A DNA stretch of 36,499 bases from contig CAYYQW010000038.1 in NCBI GenBank assembly GCA_964472505.1, positions 1 to 36,499 on the forward strand. Direction: 5' to 3'. This DNA is from JAYEIA01 sp964472505. GTDB taxonomy: Bacteria > Bacteroidota > Bacteroidia > Bacteroidales > JAADGE01. Position numbers and translations under genes: made by a program. The notes under the pieces are model-generated. The model was not told the origin of the DNA. It saw nothing but the letters and a program-made list of their open reading frames with translations, and did not search any database. Position 1 is the stretch's first letter; every line of letters starts with the position of its first letter. Of the stretch, positions 25,024 to 32,027 are shown in pieces.

Positions 25024-25350
25024 TTGGCCAAAAAGCCCAAAGATTTTTATCAACGCGTTTATGATACGGTACGGAACATACCGCAAGGAAAGGTATGTAC
25101 TTACGGCATAATTGCTGCTCATATTGGTTCGCCCCGGGCAGCTCGTATGGTTGGCTCTGCGCTTAATAAATCATATTTGCAGGATGAATATATTCCCGCT
25201 CACAGGGTAGTAAATCGGAATGGAGTACTTACCGGAAAAAATCATTTTGGCTCAACGGAATATATGCAGAAAATTCTTGAGGCCGAAGGCATTTCCGTTG
25301 TTGATAATCAAATACAGAATTTGGAAGCACATTTGTGGGAGCCTGCTTAA
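25024..25350 (+). CDS. Alkyltransferase-like protein (MGMT fold, no acceptor cysteine)
   Basis: A DNA-damage recognition protein of the ATL family, related to O6-alkylguanine-DNA alkyltransferase but unable to accept the alkyl group. The 108 residues consist of just the DNA-binding/active-site domain: VYDTVRNIPQGKVCTYGIIA, SPRAARMVGSAL with the Arg finger, and IPAHRVVNRNG, where A59 stands for the Cys of PCHR. ATLs bind O6-alkylguanine and hand the lesion to nucleotide-excision repair. The start is TTG at 25024, immediately after the rhomboid stop. Its stop TAA (25348-25350) lies inside the terminal repeat of the neighbouring mobile-looking element. Confidence 0.92.
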   Translation: MAKKPKDFYQRVYDTVRNIPQGKVCTYGIIAAHIGSPRAARMVGSALNKSYLQDEYIPAHRVVNRNGVLTGKNHFGSTEYMQKILEAEGISVVDNQIQNLEAHLWEPA

Positions 25351-25515
25351 TTCTACTTTACGGAGTTAGATTGATTTGATTATTAGCCTGAAAGGCTTAA
25401 AAATATTAGCGCAGGGCAACGCCCTGCGAAACTGTTGCGCGCCGGTTAAAGCCCTGTAAGGGCGAAATATTTCGTTCTTTTCAGAGCCTGTTTTAAAATC
25501 GTAAAGTAGAATTAA
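25347..25515. repeat. Repeat family 1, intact MITE-like element (169 bp)
   Basis: Perfect 16-bp inverted ends: TTAATTCTACTTTACG (25347-25362) and its complement CGTAAAGTAGAATTAA (25500-25515). Inside are three hairpins: AGCCT-GAA-AGGCT, CGCAGGGC-AAC-GCCCTGCG (8-bp stem) and GCCCT-GTA-AGGGC followed by GAAATATTTCG. There is no coding capacity. The left half matches, in inverse orientation, the right half of 4482-4580. Its ends read TTAA, which could be the target duplication. It is non-autonomous; no matching transposase is in the window. Confidence 0.88.
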
Positions 25516-25611
25516 AGAGACTTTGAAGATTACATCAATTTTTCGTTTCTGTTTTCCAAAATTTTCTTAATTTGTATAATGTTTTTTGCCATAGACTAAT
25601 ACCTGTGTAGG

Positions 25612-26031
25612 ATGCTTATACGCTACCAAATTATTGAAGATGAAAATTTATTGATTCAAAAATTCTCAGGAAAATGGGATATCGACCACTATGAAGCGTA
25701 TATTGATATGAGCTTGGAGGAGATAAATCTTGAACTCGTAAAAAAAATAATGACAGATTTGCGGGAAATTGACGTTTCGTTTTTGGTTAAAGATATTAAA
25801 CGATTAATTCAGTTGCGACAAAAAATTGCAATCAAAGATTTTGTAAATGTTTATATCGTTGATGACCCGGCTTCTACAGTGATGGCGCATTTATATCAGG
25901 ATGCACTTCGAAAAGAAGGATATAACTATCATTACTGCAGTACTGTTTTTCAAGCAGTTCGTCTGTTGGGCTTGGTTTATACCGATTTTCAGGCTGAAGA
26001 AATCCTCAGAAATCTTAGGCATGAATTCTAA
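25612..26031 (+). CDS. Uncharacterised 139-residue protein, STAS/SpoIIAA-like in outline
   Basis: I do not recognise a specific family. The protein is soluble, acidic to neutral, with no signal or membrane segment. The pattern of strands and helices (YQIIEDENLLIQKFSGKW, then KKIMTDLREIDVSFLVKDIKRL, then FVNVYIVDDPASTVMAHLYQDAL, ending in a helix EEILRNLRH) resembles the SpoIIAA-like/STAS proteins common in Bacteroidota, in which an N-terminal hairpin 'nlii.kfsG.wd.dhye.y' recurs. That is an impression from shape, not a motif hit. It stands alone between two repeat-rich regions, starting with ATG at 25612; codon use looks like its neighbours. Confidence 0.7.
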   Translation: MLIRYQIIEDENLLIQKFSGKWDIDHYEAYIDMSLEEINLELVKKIMTDLREIDVSFLVKDIKRLIQLRQKIAIKDFVNVYIVDDPASTVMAHLYQDALRKEGYNYHYCSTVFQAVRLLGLVYTDFQAEEILRNLRHEF

Positions 26032-26287
26032 TGCTCATTAGCCTCCAAACTCGCACTGCTTTTGAAAATTACTAATATTCGTGGCTATGTAATACTTTAC
26101 TTTGTTTTACCAACGGATGCGCTAATCCGGTATATGATTTCAGAGCTTCATAATAATATCAGAACTCCTAATCCATAAATTGATTATCAGTAATTTATGA
26201 GCATATATTAGTAAACTAAAATTGTCGTTTTTTTTCTGCAATTGCCTACAAGCTAATAACCGGCTCGTTTTTTTATCTGCCGGAATG

Positions 26288-26314
26288 CCCCCTAAATCCC
26301 CCGCGGGGGGACTT
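26288..26314. repeat. CCCCCTAAATCCCCC-type repeat with hairpin
   Basis: CCCCCTAAATCCCCC followed by GCGGGGGGACTT; the last C5 can pair with G6 (26298-26310). A cousin lies at 34380-34409. Short repeats of this type are frequent between genes in Bacteroidota (from general knowledge). It is nested inside family 2 copy 1. Confidence 0.7.
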
Positions 26315-26365
26315 GGCCGAAAGTCAGGTCGCAGATTTTGGCTTATGGCTGACGAAGATTGAAAC

Positions 26366-26427
26366 ACTTTTGAACGTCCGGCGGTTCCTGAGCGGCAGTC
26401 GAAGGAAGGACTTCAAAACGTGTGGGC
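26366..26427. repeat. GACTTTTGAACGTC / GACTTCAAAACGTC repeat pair
   Basis: ACTTTTGAACGTCCGGC (26366-26382) and GGACTTCAAAACGTGTGGGC (26408-26427), separated by GGTTCCTGAGCGGCAGTCGA. Both halves recur side by side at 33025-33060, close to the other family 2 element. Confidence 0.75.
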
Positions 26428-26636
26428 TGCTTGGAGCAGTAGCACGGGCATGCTTTCATCTTGCGGATTTCAGACCTTACATAATTTATTACGGTGGGGT
26501 AGGAATCCTGATTTTATAAAAAAAATGCGACAGCCTTGTTTACGTGGGATCAGGAGTTCTGAATATTCAACCCGCAGCTTTTATAAAACATCCCTAAATA
26601 AACCCTTTTTTTATTTAGATTAATTCCAAATACTTA

Positions 26637-26644
26637 TATTTGCA
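26637..26644 (+). promoter_or_regulatory. Bacteroidota -7 box for mrp
   Basis: TATATTTG followed by CA, 21 nt before the ATG at 26666; exact TAnnTTTG match. No clear -33 TTTG is present at 19-21 nt. Confidence 0.7.
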
Positions 26645-26665
26645 CAAAATTAAAATTACAATACA

Positions 26666-27778
26666 ATGCAAACAGATATTCAAAACGTATTAGAGGTACT
26701 CAGCGAAATAGAAGAGCCCGAAAGCAAAAAAAACATTGTTGAACTCAATGCTGTTGATGCTTTGGAAGTGGAAGATAACAAAATAGCTTTTACTTTAAAC
26801 TTGCCCGCTTCTCCCTTTAATAAGTCCATAAAAAAAGCAGCAGATAAATTGCTTAAAAAGAATTTCGGAGAAAACCTTCAAACAGACATTCAAATTGCGC
26901 CCCGAAAAATTGAAACGGGCAAAGTATCGGTAGGGCGTACCGATGAAGGAACCACGCTTCCGAATACAAAAAATATTATTGCCGTGGCATCCGGAAAAGG
27001 CGGGGTAGGGAAATCTACCGTAGCTGCTAATTTGGCTGTTGCGCTTGCTCAGCAGGGCGCTAAAGTCGGCCTGTTGGATGCCGATGTGTACGGGCCTTCC
27101 CAAACCAAAATGTTCGGGGTGGAGGATGTACGCCCCGAAATGAAAAATAAAGACGGGAAAGATCTTCTGGTCCCGGTAGAAGCGCACGGCGTCAAAATTC
27201 TTTCCATAGGATTTTTTGTGAAAAAAGAAGATGCTCTTATCTGGCGAGGTGCTATGGCTACAAGTGCCCTTAAGCAGTTAATTAACGATGCCGATTGGGG
27301 CGATTTGGATTATATGATTATTGACTTACCGCCCGGAACCGGCGACATTCATTTAACCATGGTTCAAACCGTACCCGTTACCGGAGCACTTATTGTAAGC
27401 ACGCCGCAAGATATGGCTCTGGCCGATGCCCGCCGCGGTATAAGCATGTTTCAGGCTGAGAAAATTGAAGTACCCATTCTCGGCTTTATTGAGAATATGT
27501 CGTGGTTCACGCCGGCAGAACTTCCCGAAAATAAGTATTATATCTTTGGCAAAAACGGCCTCAAAAAATTAGCCGATGAACAAGGTATTCCTCTGTTGGG
27601 ACAAATTCCGATAGTACAAAGCATACGTGAACACGGCGATGAAGGAAAACCTTCGGCTTTGTATAAGGATACCGCTACCGGTATTGCTTTTAGAAACTTA
27701 GCAGAAAATACAGCGAGAGCTGTGGAAGAGCGAAATAAAAACTTAGATCCTACGCAAATCGTTCAAATTACTACATAA
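26666..27778 (+). CDS. mrp: Mrp/ApbC-family P-loop ATPase, cysteine-free
   Basis: Member of the Mrp/NBP35 family of iron-sulfur cluster carriers. The 370 residues comprise an N-terminal MIP18/DUF59 domain (about 1-85) and a deviant-Walker ATPase with GKGGVGKST (110-118), LLDADVYGPSQ (about 133-143) and IIDLPPGTGD. In most Mrp proteins the cluster ligands are a C-terminal CxxC just after ENMSxF; here the region reads ENMSWFTPAELPENKYYIFG, and I find no cysteine anywhere in the protein. A cluster could then be held only by other residues or by a partner. The NifU-domain gene 17 bp downstream, which has the CxxC, is an obvious partner candidate (inference). Confidence 0.94.
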   Translation: MQTDIQNVLEVLSEIEEPESKKNIVELNAVDALEVEDNKIAFTLNLPASPFNKSIKKAADKLLKKNFGENLQTDIQIAPRKIETGKVSVGRTDEGTTLPNTKNIIAVASGKGGVGKSTVAANLAVALAQQGAKVGLLDADVYGPSQTKMFGVEDVRPEMKNKDGKDLLVPVEAHGVKILSIGFFVKKEDALIWRGAMATSALKQLINDADWGDLDYMIIDLPPGTGDIHLTMVQTVPVTGALIVSTPQDMALADARRGISMFQAEKIEVPILGFIENMSWFTPAELPENKYYIFGKNGLKKLADEQGIPLLGQIPIVQSIREHGDEGKPSALYKDTATGIAFRNLAENTARAVEERNKNLDPTQIVQITT

Positions 27779-27795
27779 CCGTAAATATTTATACA

Positions 27796-28053
27796 ATGAA
27801 TACAAATACAGAAACATACAAAGAAAAAATTGAAGCAGCCCTTAGCTCTATCCGGCCATATCTGCAAGCCGACGGCGGCGATATTGAATTGGTTGCCGTA
27901 AAAGATGACTTAACTGTTGAAGTGCAGCTGACCGGCGCATGCAACGGCTGCCCCATGCAATTGCAAACCATGAAATTTGGCGTGGAGCAAGCCATTAAAA
28001 GCGCTGTTCCGGATGTGAAAGAAGTGGTTGATATTAATAATCCTAATATTTAA
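27796..28053 (+). CDS. NifU C-terminal domain Fe-S scaffold protein
   Basis: Small Fe-S cluster scaffold/carrier (Nfu type). The 85 residues form a single NifU domain: IRPYLQADGGDIELV followed by the cluster motif ACNGCPMQLQTMKFGVEQ with C49 and C52. These are the only cysteines, so a cluster would sit at a dimer interface. ATG at 27796, 17 bp downstream of mrp and on the same strand, so the two are very likely cotranscribed and act in cluster delivery together. Confidence 0.95.
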   Translation: MNTNTETYKEKIEAALSSIRPYLQADGGDIELVAVKDDLTVEVQLTGACNGCPMQLQTMKFGVEQAIKSAVPDVKEVVDINNPNI

Positions 28054-28117
28054 AGACTCGGTTTTTAAATATATTTTGCAAGCCGAATTATTTTATAGAA
28101 ACCCTGTGTTTTTTTAT

Positions 28118-28125
28118 TAATTTTG
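28118..28125 (+). promoter_or_regulatory. Bacteroidota -7 box for guaD
   Basis: TAATTTTG followed by CA, 26 nt before the ATG at 28152; fits TAnnTTTG. Confidence 0.65.
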
Positions 28126-28151
28126 CAAATCGCGACTAAAAAAATACATTT

Positions 28152-28625
28152 ATGGAGAAATCACACCGCGATTTTATGCAGGAAGCCATTCGTCTTTCAA
28201 AAGAAAGTGTTCAGGTCGGCGGAGGTCCTTTTGGAGCTGTTATCGTTAAGGATAATGAAATTATAGCAAAATCATCGAATTCCGTTACAAAAGATAACGA
28301 TCCAACGGCTCATGCCGAGGTCAATGCAATTCGGAAAGCAGCCGCAAATTTGCAAAATTTCGATTTGTCGGGATGCGTTATTTACACCTCCTGCGAACCT
28401 TGTCCCATGTGCTTGGGCGCAATTTATTGGGCAAGGCTCGACAAACTGTATTACGGCAACACAAAGGCTGATGCCGCTAATATTGGCTTTGATGATTCGT
28501 TTATTTATGAAGAAATTGATCTCCCGAAAGACAATCGAAAGCTTCCGCACATCCAAATCATGCGCAACGAAGCTTTGGAAGCATTTAAGCTCTGGGAGCA
28601 AACTGAGGAGAAAACGGAATATTAA
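28152..28625 (+). CDS. guaD: Guanine deaminase, cytidine-deaminase fold
   Basis: Zn-dependent purine salvage enzyme converting guanine to xanthine. The 157 residues carry the CDA-fold motif HAE (H54, E56 proton shuttle) and PCPMC with Zn ligands C84 and C87. I prefer guanine deaminase over TadA because the flanking sequence follows B. subtilis GuaD closely: NDPTAHAEVNAIRKA, YTSCEPCPMCLGAIYWAR, AANIGFDDSFIYEEID and the C-terminal Tyr (KTEY), which in GuaD reaches the active site of the swapped partner. ATG at 28152. The next gene begins 5 nt after its stop. Confidence 0.9.
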   Translation: MEKSHRDFMQEAIRLSKESVQVGGGPFGAVIVKDNEIIAKSSNSVTKDNDPTAHAEVNAIRKAAANLQNFDLSGCVIYTSCEPCPMCLGAIYWARLDKLYYGNTKADAANIGFDDSFIYEEIDLPKDNRKLPHIQIMRNEALEAFKLWEQTEEKTEY

Positions 28626-28630
28626 AATTC

Positions 28631-29395
28631 TTGAATTTGTTTTTTGTCCTTTCTAAAATATTACACTTTTTAACAGCACCTATTGTCTGGGTGCTGTTTC
28701 TTTTGTTGTTAGCTGTTTTGGTCAAAAATTCAAAAAAAATAAAGCGCCGGCTGTTTGTTGCATTAACAGTGCTTTTGGTCTTTTCAAATACGGCTTTGTT
28801 TAGAAGCATCCGGCAAGCTTATGAAATCCCGCCTGCCGAATGGCATACCGGTTCTGATTATTCCGCCGGAATTGTTTTGGGCGGTATGGCTTCATACAAT
28901 CATAGAACCGGGCAACCGGTTTTTAACGAGGCCGGCGACCGATTGATGCAAACTTTGCATTTATACCACACGGGCGTTATTGATAAAATTATCATCAGCG
29001 GCGGCTCCGGCTACTTGTTTCGAGATGAAATAAAAGAAGCCCCGCTGATAAAACAGTTTCTGATAAACAACCGTATTCCCGAAAGCGATATTTTGCTTGA
29101 AAGCCAATCGAGAAATACCTATGAAAATGCCCGATTCACAGCTGACCTGATCAAACAAAAAGAAATAGACGGCCCTTTTTTGCTGATTACGTCTTCGCTT
29201 CATTTGCCCAGAGCCCTAAAATGTTTTGAAAAGCAAGGGATTAATCCGGATGTTTATCCGGCTGAGTCCCGATTAGGGGCTCCCCTGACTCCTTCGGATT
29301 TCATTGTTCCCGATGCCGCAACATTAAATGATTGGAAATTGTTATTTCATGAGATAATCGGATTATTTGCTTATCGCTTGGCCGGATATATATAG
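28631..29395 (+). CDS. YdcF/ElyC-like DUF218 membrane protein
   Basis: Envelope protein of the DUF218 family (YdcF, SanA, ElyC); in E. coli, ElyC affects peptidoglycan and lipid-carrier homeostasis, but the biochemical role is not known. The 254 residues have two N-terminal transmembrane segments (about 10-30 and 41-57), then a DUF218 domain from about 78: GIVLGGMASYN, IISGGSGYLF, ILLESQSRNTYENA and LLITSSLHLPRALKCFEKQG. The start is TTG at 28631, 5 nt after guaD; an ATG closer to the membrane segment was not found. The two are likely one transcript. Confidence 0.88.
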   Translation: MNLFFVLSKILHFLTAPIVWVLFLLLLAVLVKNSKKIKRRLFVALTVLLVFSNTALFRSIRQAYEIPPAEWHTGSDYSAGIVLGGMASYNHRTGQPVFNEAGDRLMQTLHLYHTGVIDKIIISGGSGYLFRDEIKEAPLIKQFLINNRIPESDILLESQSRNTYENARFTADLIKQKEIDGPFLLITSSLHLPRALKCFEKQGINPDVYPAESRLGAPLTPSDFIVPDAATLNDWKLLFHEIIGLFAYRLAGYI

Positions 29396-29515
29396 ATAAG
29401 GTCCGAAAACTAAAAACAGTCAGCCGAAAATCCCGGATTTTTATGCAAATTTTCCTAAAAATCGCATAAAGCTGAAAAAAACTTTAAAAAAATAAGGAAA
29501 AACATTTTTTTTTTA

Positions 29516-29523
29516 TAAATTTG
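29516..29523 (+). promoter_or_regulatory. Bacteroidota -7 box for the universal stress protein
   Basis: TAAATTTG, 23 nt before the ATG at 29547; it follows a very A+T-rich stretch (29460-29515). Confidence 0.6.
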
Positions 29524-29546
29524 GAAAAAACAAAAATACAACCAAA

Positions 29547-30374
29547 ATGGAAGAGTATAACCACCCCATTATTGTACCTTGGGATTTTTCGGAACTTGCC
29601 GAGTATGCATTTTTGCATGCCGTGACAATGGCTAAGGCTTATCAGTACGATGTCGTTATTGCAAATATCGTTAAAAAGTCTTCGGAGTTGGAAGAAACCA
29701 AAGAGAAATTAGAAAGTATTGCTGCCGATTATGAGCAAAAATACGGAATACGCCCTTTTACTGTTGTTAAAAGCGGTAGTATTTTTTCTGAAATATCATC
29801 GTTGATAGAAGAAACGGATGCTTCTTTCGCCGTTATGGGAACACACGGTATTAAAGGAATGCAGAAATTTACCGGAAGCTGGGCTTTGAAAGTAATTGTT
29901 GGTTCCAAAGCGCCTTTCATTGTTGTGCAGGGTGCTCCGAAAAGCGATCAGGAATTCGAAAATATCGTTTTCCCGGTTGATTTTAAATTTTCCACAAAAG
30001 AAAAATTAGCTTGGGCGCAATTTATCTCAAAGCAATACAGCACTAAATTCCATTTGTGCTACAACACCAGCAGTGACCCCGGTTTTAGAAAAAAAATACA
30101 TGCTAATATAGCCATTGCCGAAAAATTTCTTTCGGAACGCAGGGTGGACTATGAAATTGTTGACTTGAAAGGGAAAAATCTTGAAACCGATGCGGTGCAG
30201 TTTGCCAAAGACATTGATGCTGACATGATTATGATTTCAACAACAAGAAATATCAGCTTTCAGGATTACGTCCTTGGAGCGGGAGAACAAAGAATTATTG
30301 CAAATTCTGAAAAAATTCCCGTTATGTGCGTGAATCCCAGAGATGATCTCACTAAATACGGAAGTTTCAATTAG
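29547..30374 (+). CDS. Universal stress protein, tandem UspA domains
   Basis: Cytosolic stress protein with two Usp domains (about 1-140 and 146-275). Domain 1: IIVPWDFSELAEYAFLHAVTMA, then VMGTHGIKGMQKFTGSWALKVI, in which the ATP-binding pattern GxxG-x9-GS is recognisable. Domain 2: NIVFPVDFKFSTKEKLAWAQFIS and MIMISTTRNISFQDYVLGAGEQRIIAN, where the pattern is less complete, so nucleotide binding may be restricted to domain 1 (inference). It stands as a single gene with its own promoter and a hairpin terminator. Confidence 0.93.
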   Translation: MEEYNHPIIVPWDFSELAEYAFLHAVTMAKAYQYDVVIANIVKKSSELEETKEKLESIAADYEQKYGIRPFTVVKSGSIFSEISSLIEETDASFAVMGTHGIKGMQKFTGSWALKVIVGSKAPFIVVQGAPKSDQEFENIVFPVDFKFSTKEKLAWAQFISKQYSTKFHLCYNTSSDPGFRKKIHANIAIAEKFLSERRVDYEIVDLKGKNLETDAVQFAKDIDADMIMISTTRNISFQDYVLGAGEQRIIANSEKIPVMCVNPRDDLTKYGSFN

Positions 30375-30399
30375 AATATTATATGTAAATTATAAAATT

Positions 30400-30430
30400 G
30401 CCTGTTCTTTGCCGGACAGGCTTTTTTTTT
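30400..30430 (+). terminator. Rho-independent terminator after the universal stress protein gene
   Basis: Stem GCCTGTTC (30400-30407) / GGACAGGC (30414-30421), 8 bp with one G-T pair, loop TTTGCC, followed by nine T (30422-30430). It ends 13 nt before the glyS -7 box. Confidence 0.9.
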
Positions 30431-30443
30431 ATTCAATAAACTT

Positions 30444-30451
30444 TAACTTTG
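30444..30451 (+). promoter_or_regulatory. Bacteroidota -7 box for glyS-dusB
   Basis: TAACTTTG followed by CC, 22 nt before the ATG at 30474. The T-tract of the upstream terminator occupies the -33 region. Confidence 0.65.
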
Positions 30452-30473
30452 CCGCGCGAAAAAATACTATACC

Positions 30474-32027
30474 ATGAGCAAAAAAGATTTTAAAGAAATT
30501 ACCGGACATGCCAAAGAATACGGCTTTATTTTTCAGTCAAGTGAAATTTACGACGGATTAAGCGCTGTATATGACTACGGCCAAAACGGAGCTGAGCTTA
30601 AGAATAATATTCGTAGATACTGGTGGGACTCCATGGTGAGGCTCAATGAAAACATTGTGGGAATTGATTCCGCCATTTTTATGCATCCGACGGTATGGAA
30701 GGCTTCCGGACACGTTGATGCTTTTAATGACCCTTTGATTGATAATAAAGATTCAAAAAAACGTTACCGTGCCGATGTGCTCATTGAAGATGAGATGCAG
30801 AAAATTCAGGATAAAATTGATAAAGACGTAAAAAAAGCAGCCAAACGCTTTGGTGATAAATTTGATAAAGAACAATTTCTGCAAACCAATGACCGATGTC
30901 TGCGCCGTGCCGAAGAAAAAGAAAGTCTGCTCAATCGCTTTAAAGAAGCGATGAACAGCGATGATATGTCGAAAATAAAAGAAATCATTATCGACTATAA
31001 AATTAAATGCCCGGTATCGGGAAGTCAGAATTGGACCGATGTTAGGCGGTTTAATTTGATGTTTGATACCGAAATAGGATCCGTAAGCGAAACAGCCGGC
31101 AAAATATATCTGCGGCCGGAAACCGCTCAAGGTATTTTTGTTAATTACCTAAACGTGCAGAAGACCGGACGCTACTCATTGCCTTTTGGGATTGCTCAGG
31201 TTGGCAAGGCCTTCCGAAACGAGATTGTGGCTCGACAATTTATTTTCCGTATGCGCGAATTTGAGCAAATGGAAATGCAATTTTTTATTCGTCCCGGACA
31301 AGACAATGAATGGTTCGAGCATTGGAAAAAAGCACGTGTGCAATGGCACAAAGCCTTGGGCATGGATGAGGAACTTTTCCGTCTGCACGATCACGATAAA
31401 TTGGCTCATTATGCCAATGCAGCCACCGATATAGAATTTGATTTTCCCTTTGGATTTAAAGAATTAGAAGGCGTTCATTCACGCACCGATTTTGACTTGT
31501 CAAAACATCAGGAATTTTCCGGAAAGAAAATTCAATTTTTTGACCCGGAACTAAACGAAAGCTATGTCCCTTATGTAATTGAAACCTCCATTGGCCTGGA
31601 TCGCATGTTTTTGGCTATTCTTTCGGCGGCATATACCAAAGAAAAAATCCAAAAAGATAACGGAAGTACCGAAGAGCGTGTAGTCTTGAAACTTCCGCCC
31701 GCTTTGGCTCCCGTCAAAGTAGCCGTTCTGCCTTTGGTTAAGAAAGACGGCTTGCCCGAAAAGGCACGTGAAATTTTGGATGATTTAAAATTTAATTTCA
31801 ATTGCCAATACGAGGAAAAAGATTCCATCGGGAAACGTTATCGCCGCAACGATGCCATTGGAACGCCTTATTGCGTAACTGTGGATCATCAAACATTGGA
31901 AGATAATACCGTAACCATTCGCGAACGCGACAGCATGCAGCAGGAGCGCATTGATATTGAGAAACTTTCCGGCGTTTTGGAAAGCAAAGTCAGTATGACG
32001 GAATTACTCAAAAAAGCACAAATTTGA
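30474..32027 (+). CDS. glyS: Glycyl-tRNA synthetase, single-chain dimeric type
   Basis: Charges tRNA-Gly. This is the alpha2 class IIa type (eukaryote/archaea/Bacteroidota-like), not the bacterial alpha2beta2 form. In its 517 residues: N-terminal FKEITGHAKEYGFIFQSSEIY and NNIRRYWWDSMV, motif 2 region RPETAQGIFVNY then FGIAQVGKAFRNEI, motif 3 ETSIGLDRMFLAIL, and a C-terminal anticodon-binding domain (from about 415, LAPVKVAVLPLVKKDGL). A charged helical insertion (about 105-170) is present. The stop overlaps the TTG start of dusB, implying translational coupling. Confidence 0.96.
   Translation: MSKKDFKEITGHAKEYGFIFQSSEIYDGLSAVYDYGQNGAELKNNIRRYWWDSMVRLNENIVGIDSAIFMHPTVWKASGHVDAFNDPLIDNKDSKKRYRADVLIEDEMQKIQDKIDKDVKKAAKRFGDKFDKEQFLQTNDRCLRRAEEKESLLNRFKEAMNSDDMSKIKEIIIDYKIKCPVSGSQNWTDVRRFNLMFDTEIGSVSETAGKIYLRPETAQGIFVNYLNVQKTGRYSLPFGIAQVGKAFRNEIVARQFIFRMREFEQMEMQFFIRPGQDNEWFEHWKKARVQWHKALGMDEELFRLHDHDKLAHYANAATDIEFDFPFGFKELEGVHSRTDFDLSKHQEFSGKKIQFFDPELNESYVPYVIETSIGLDRMFLAILSAAYTKEKIQKDNGSTEERVVLKLPPALAPVKVAVLPLVKKDGLPEKAREILDDLKFNFNCQYEEKDSIGKRYRRNDAIGTPYCVTVDHQTLEDNTVTIRERDSMQQERIDIEKLSGVLESKVSMTELLKKAQI

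Larger units (their letters stand above)
26155..26567. repeat. Repeat family 2, copy 1 (about 413 bp, imperfect inverted ends)
   Basis: The left end AATATCAGAACTCCTAATCC (26155-26174) and the complement of the right end, AATATTCAGAACTCCTGATCC (26547-26567), are inverted repeats with one indel and one mismatch. Subterminally, GTAAACTAAAATTGTCG on the left and CGTAAACAAGGCTGTCGC on the right (minus strand, about 26527-26544) share CGTAAAC-N6-TGTCGC. The left 85 bp align with the inverted right end of the copy at 33092-33431. The interior holds other repeats (26288-26314, 26366-26427) and no convincing gene. It accounts for most of the 634-bp gap between the STAS-like gene and mrp; 26032-26154 shows nothing recognisable. 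Confidence 0.75.

Noticed and set aside
26032..26154. Small RNA or tRNA gene between the STAS-like gene and repeat family 2
   Set aside because: No cloverleaf, no TAnnTTTG box and no terminator could be seen.
26313..26623. Two overlapping open frames of 67-68 codons within the repeat region
   Set aside because: They run through C5/G5 and GACTT-type repeats, have no family resemblance and no promoter, and their composition follows the repeats.
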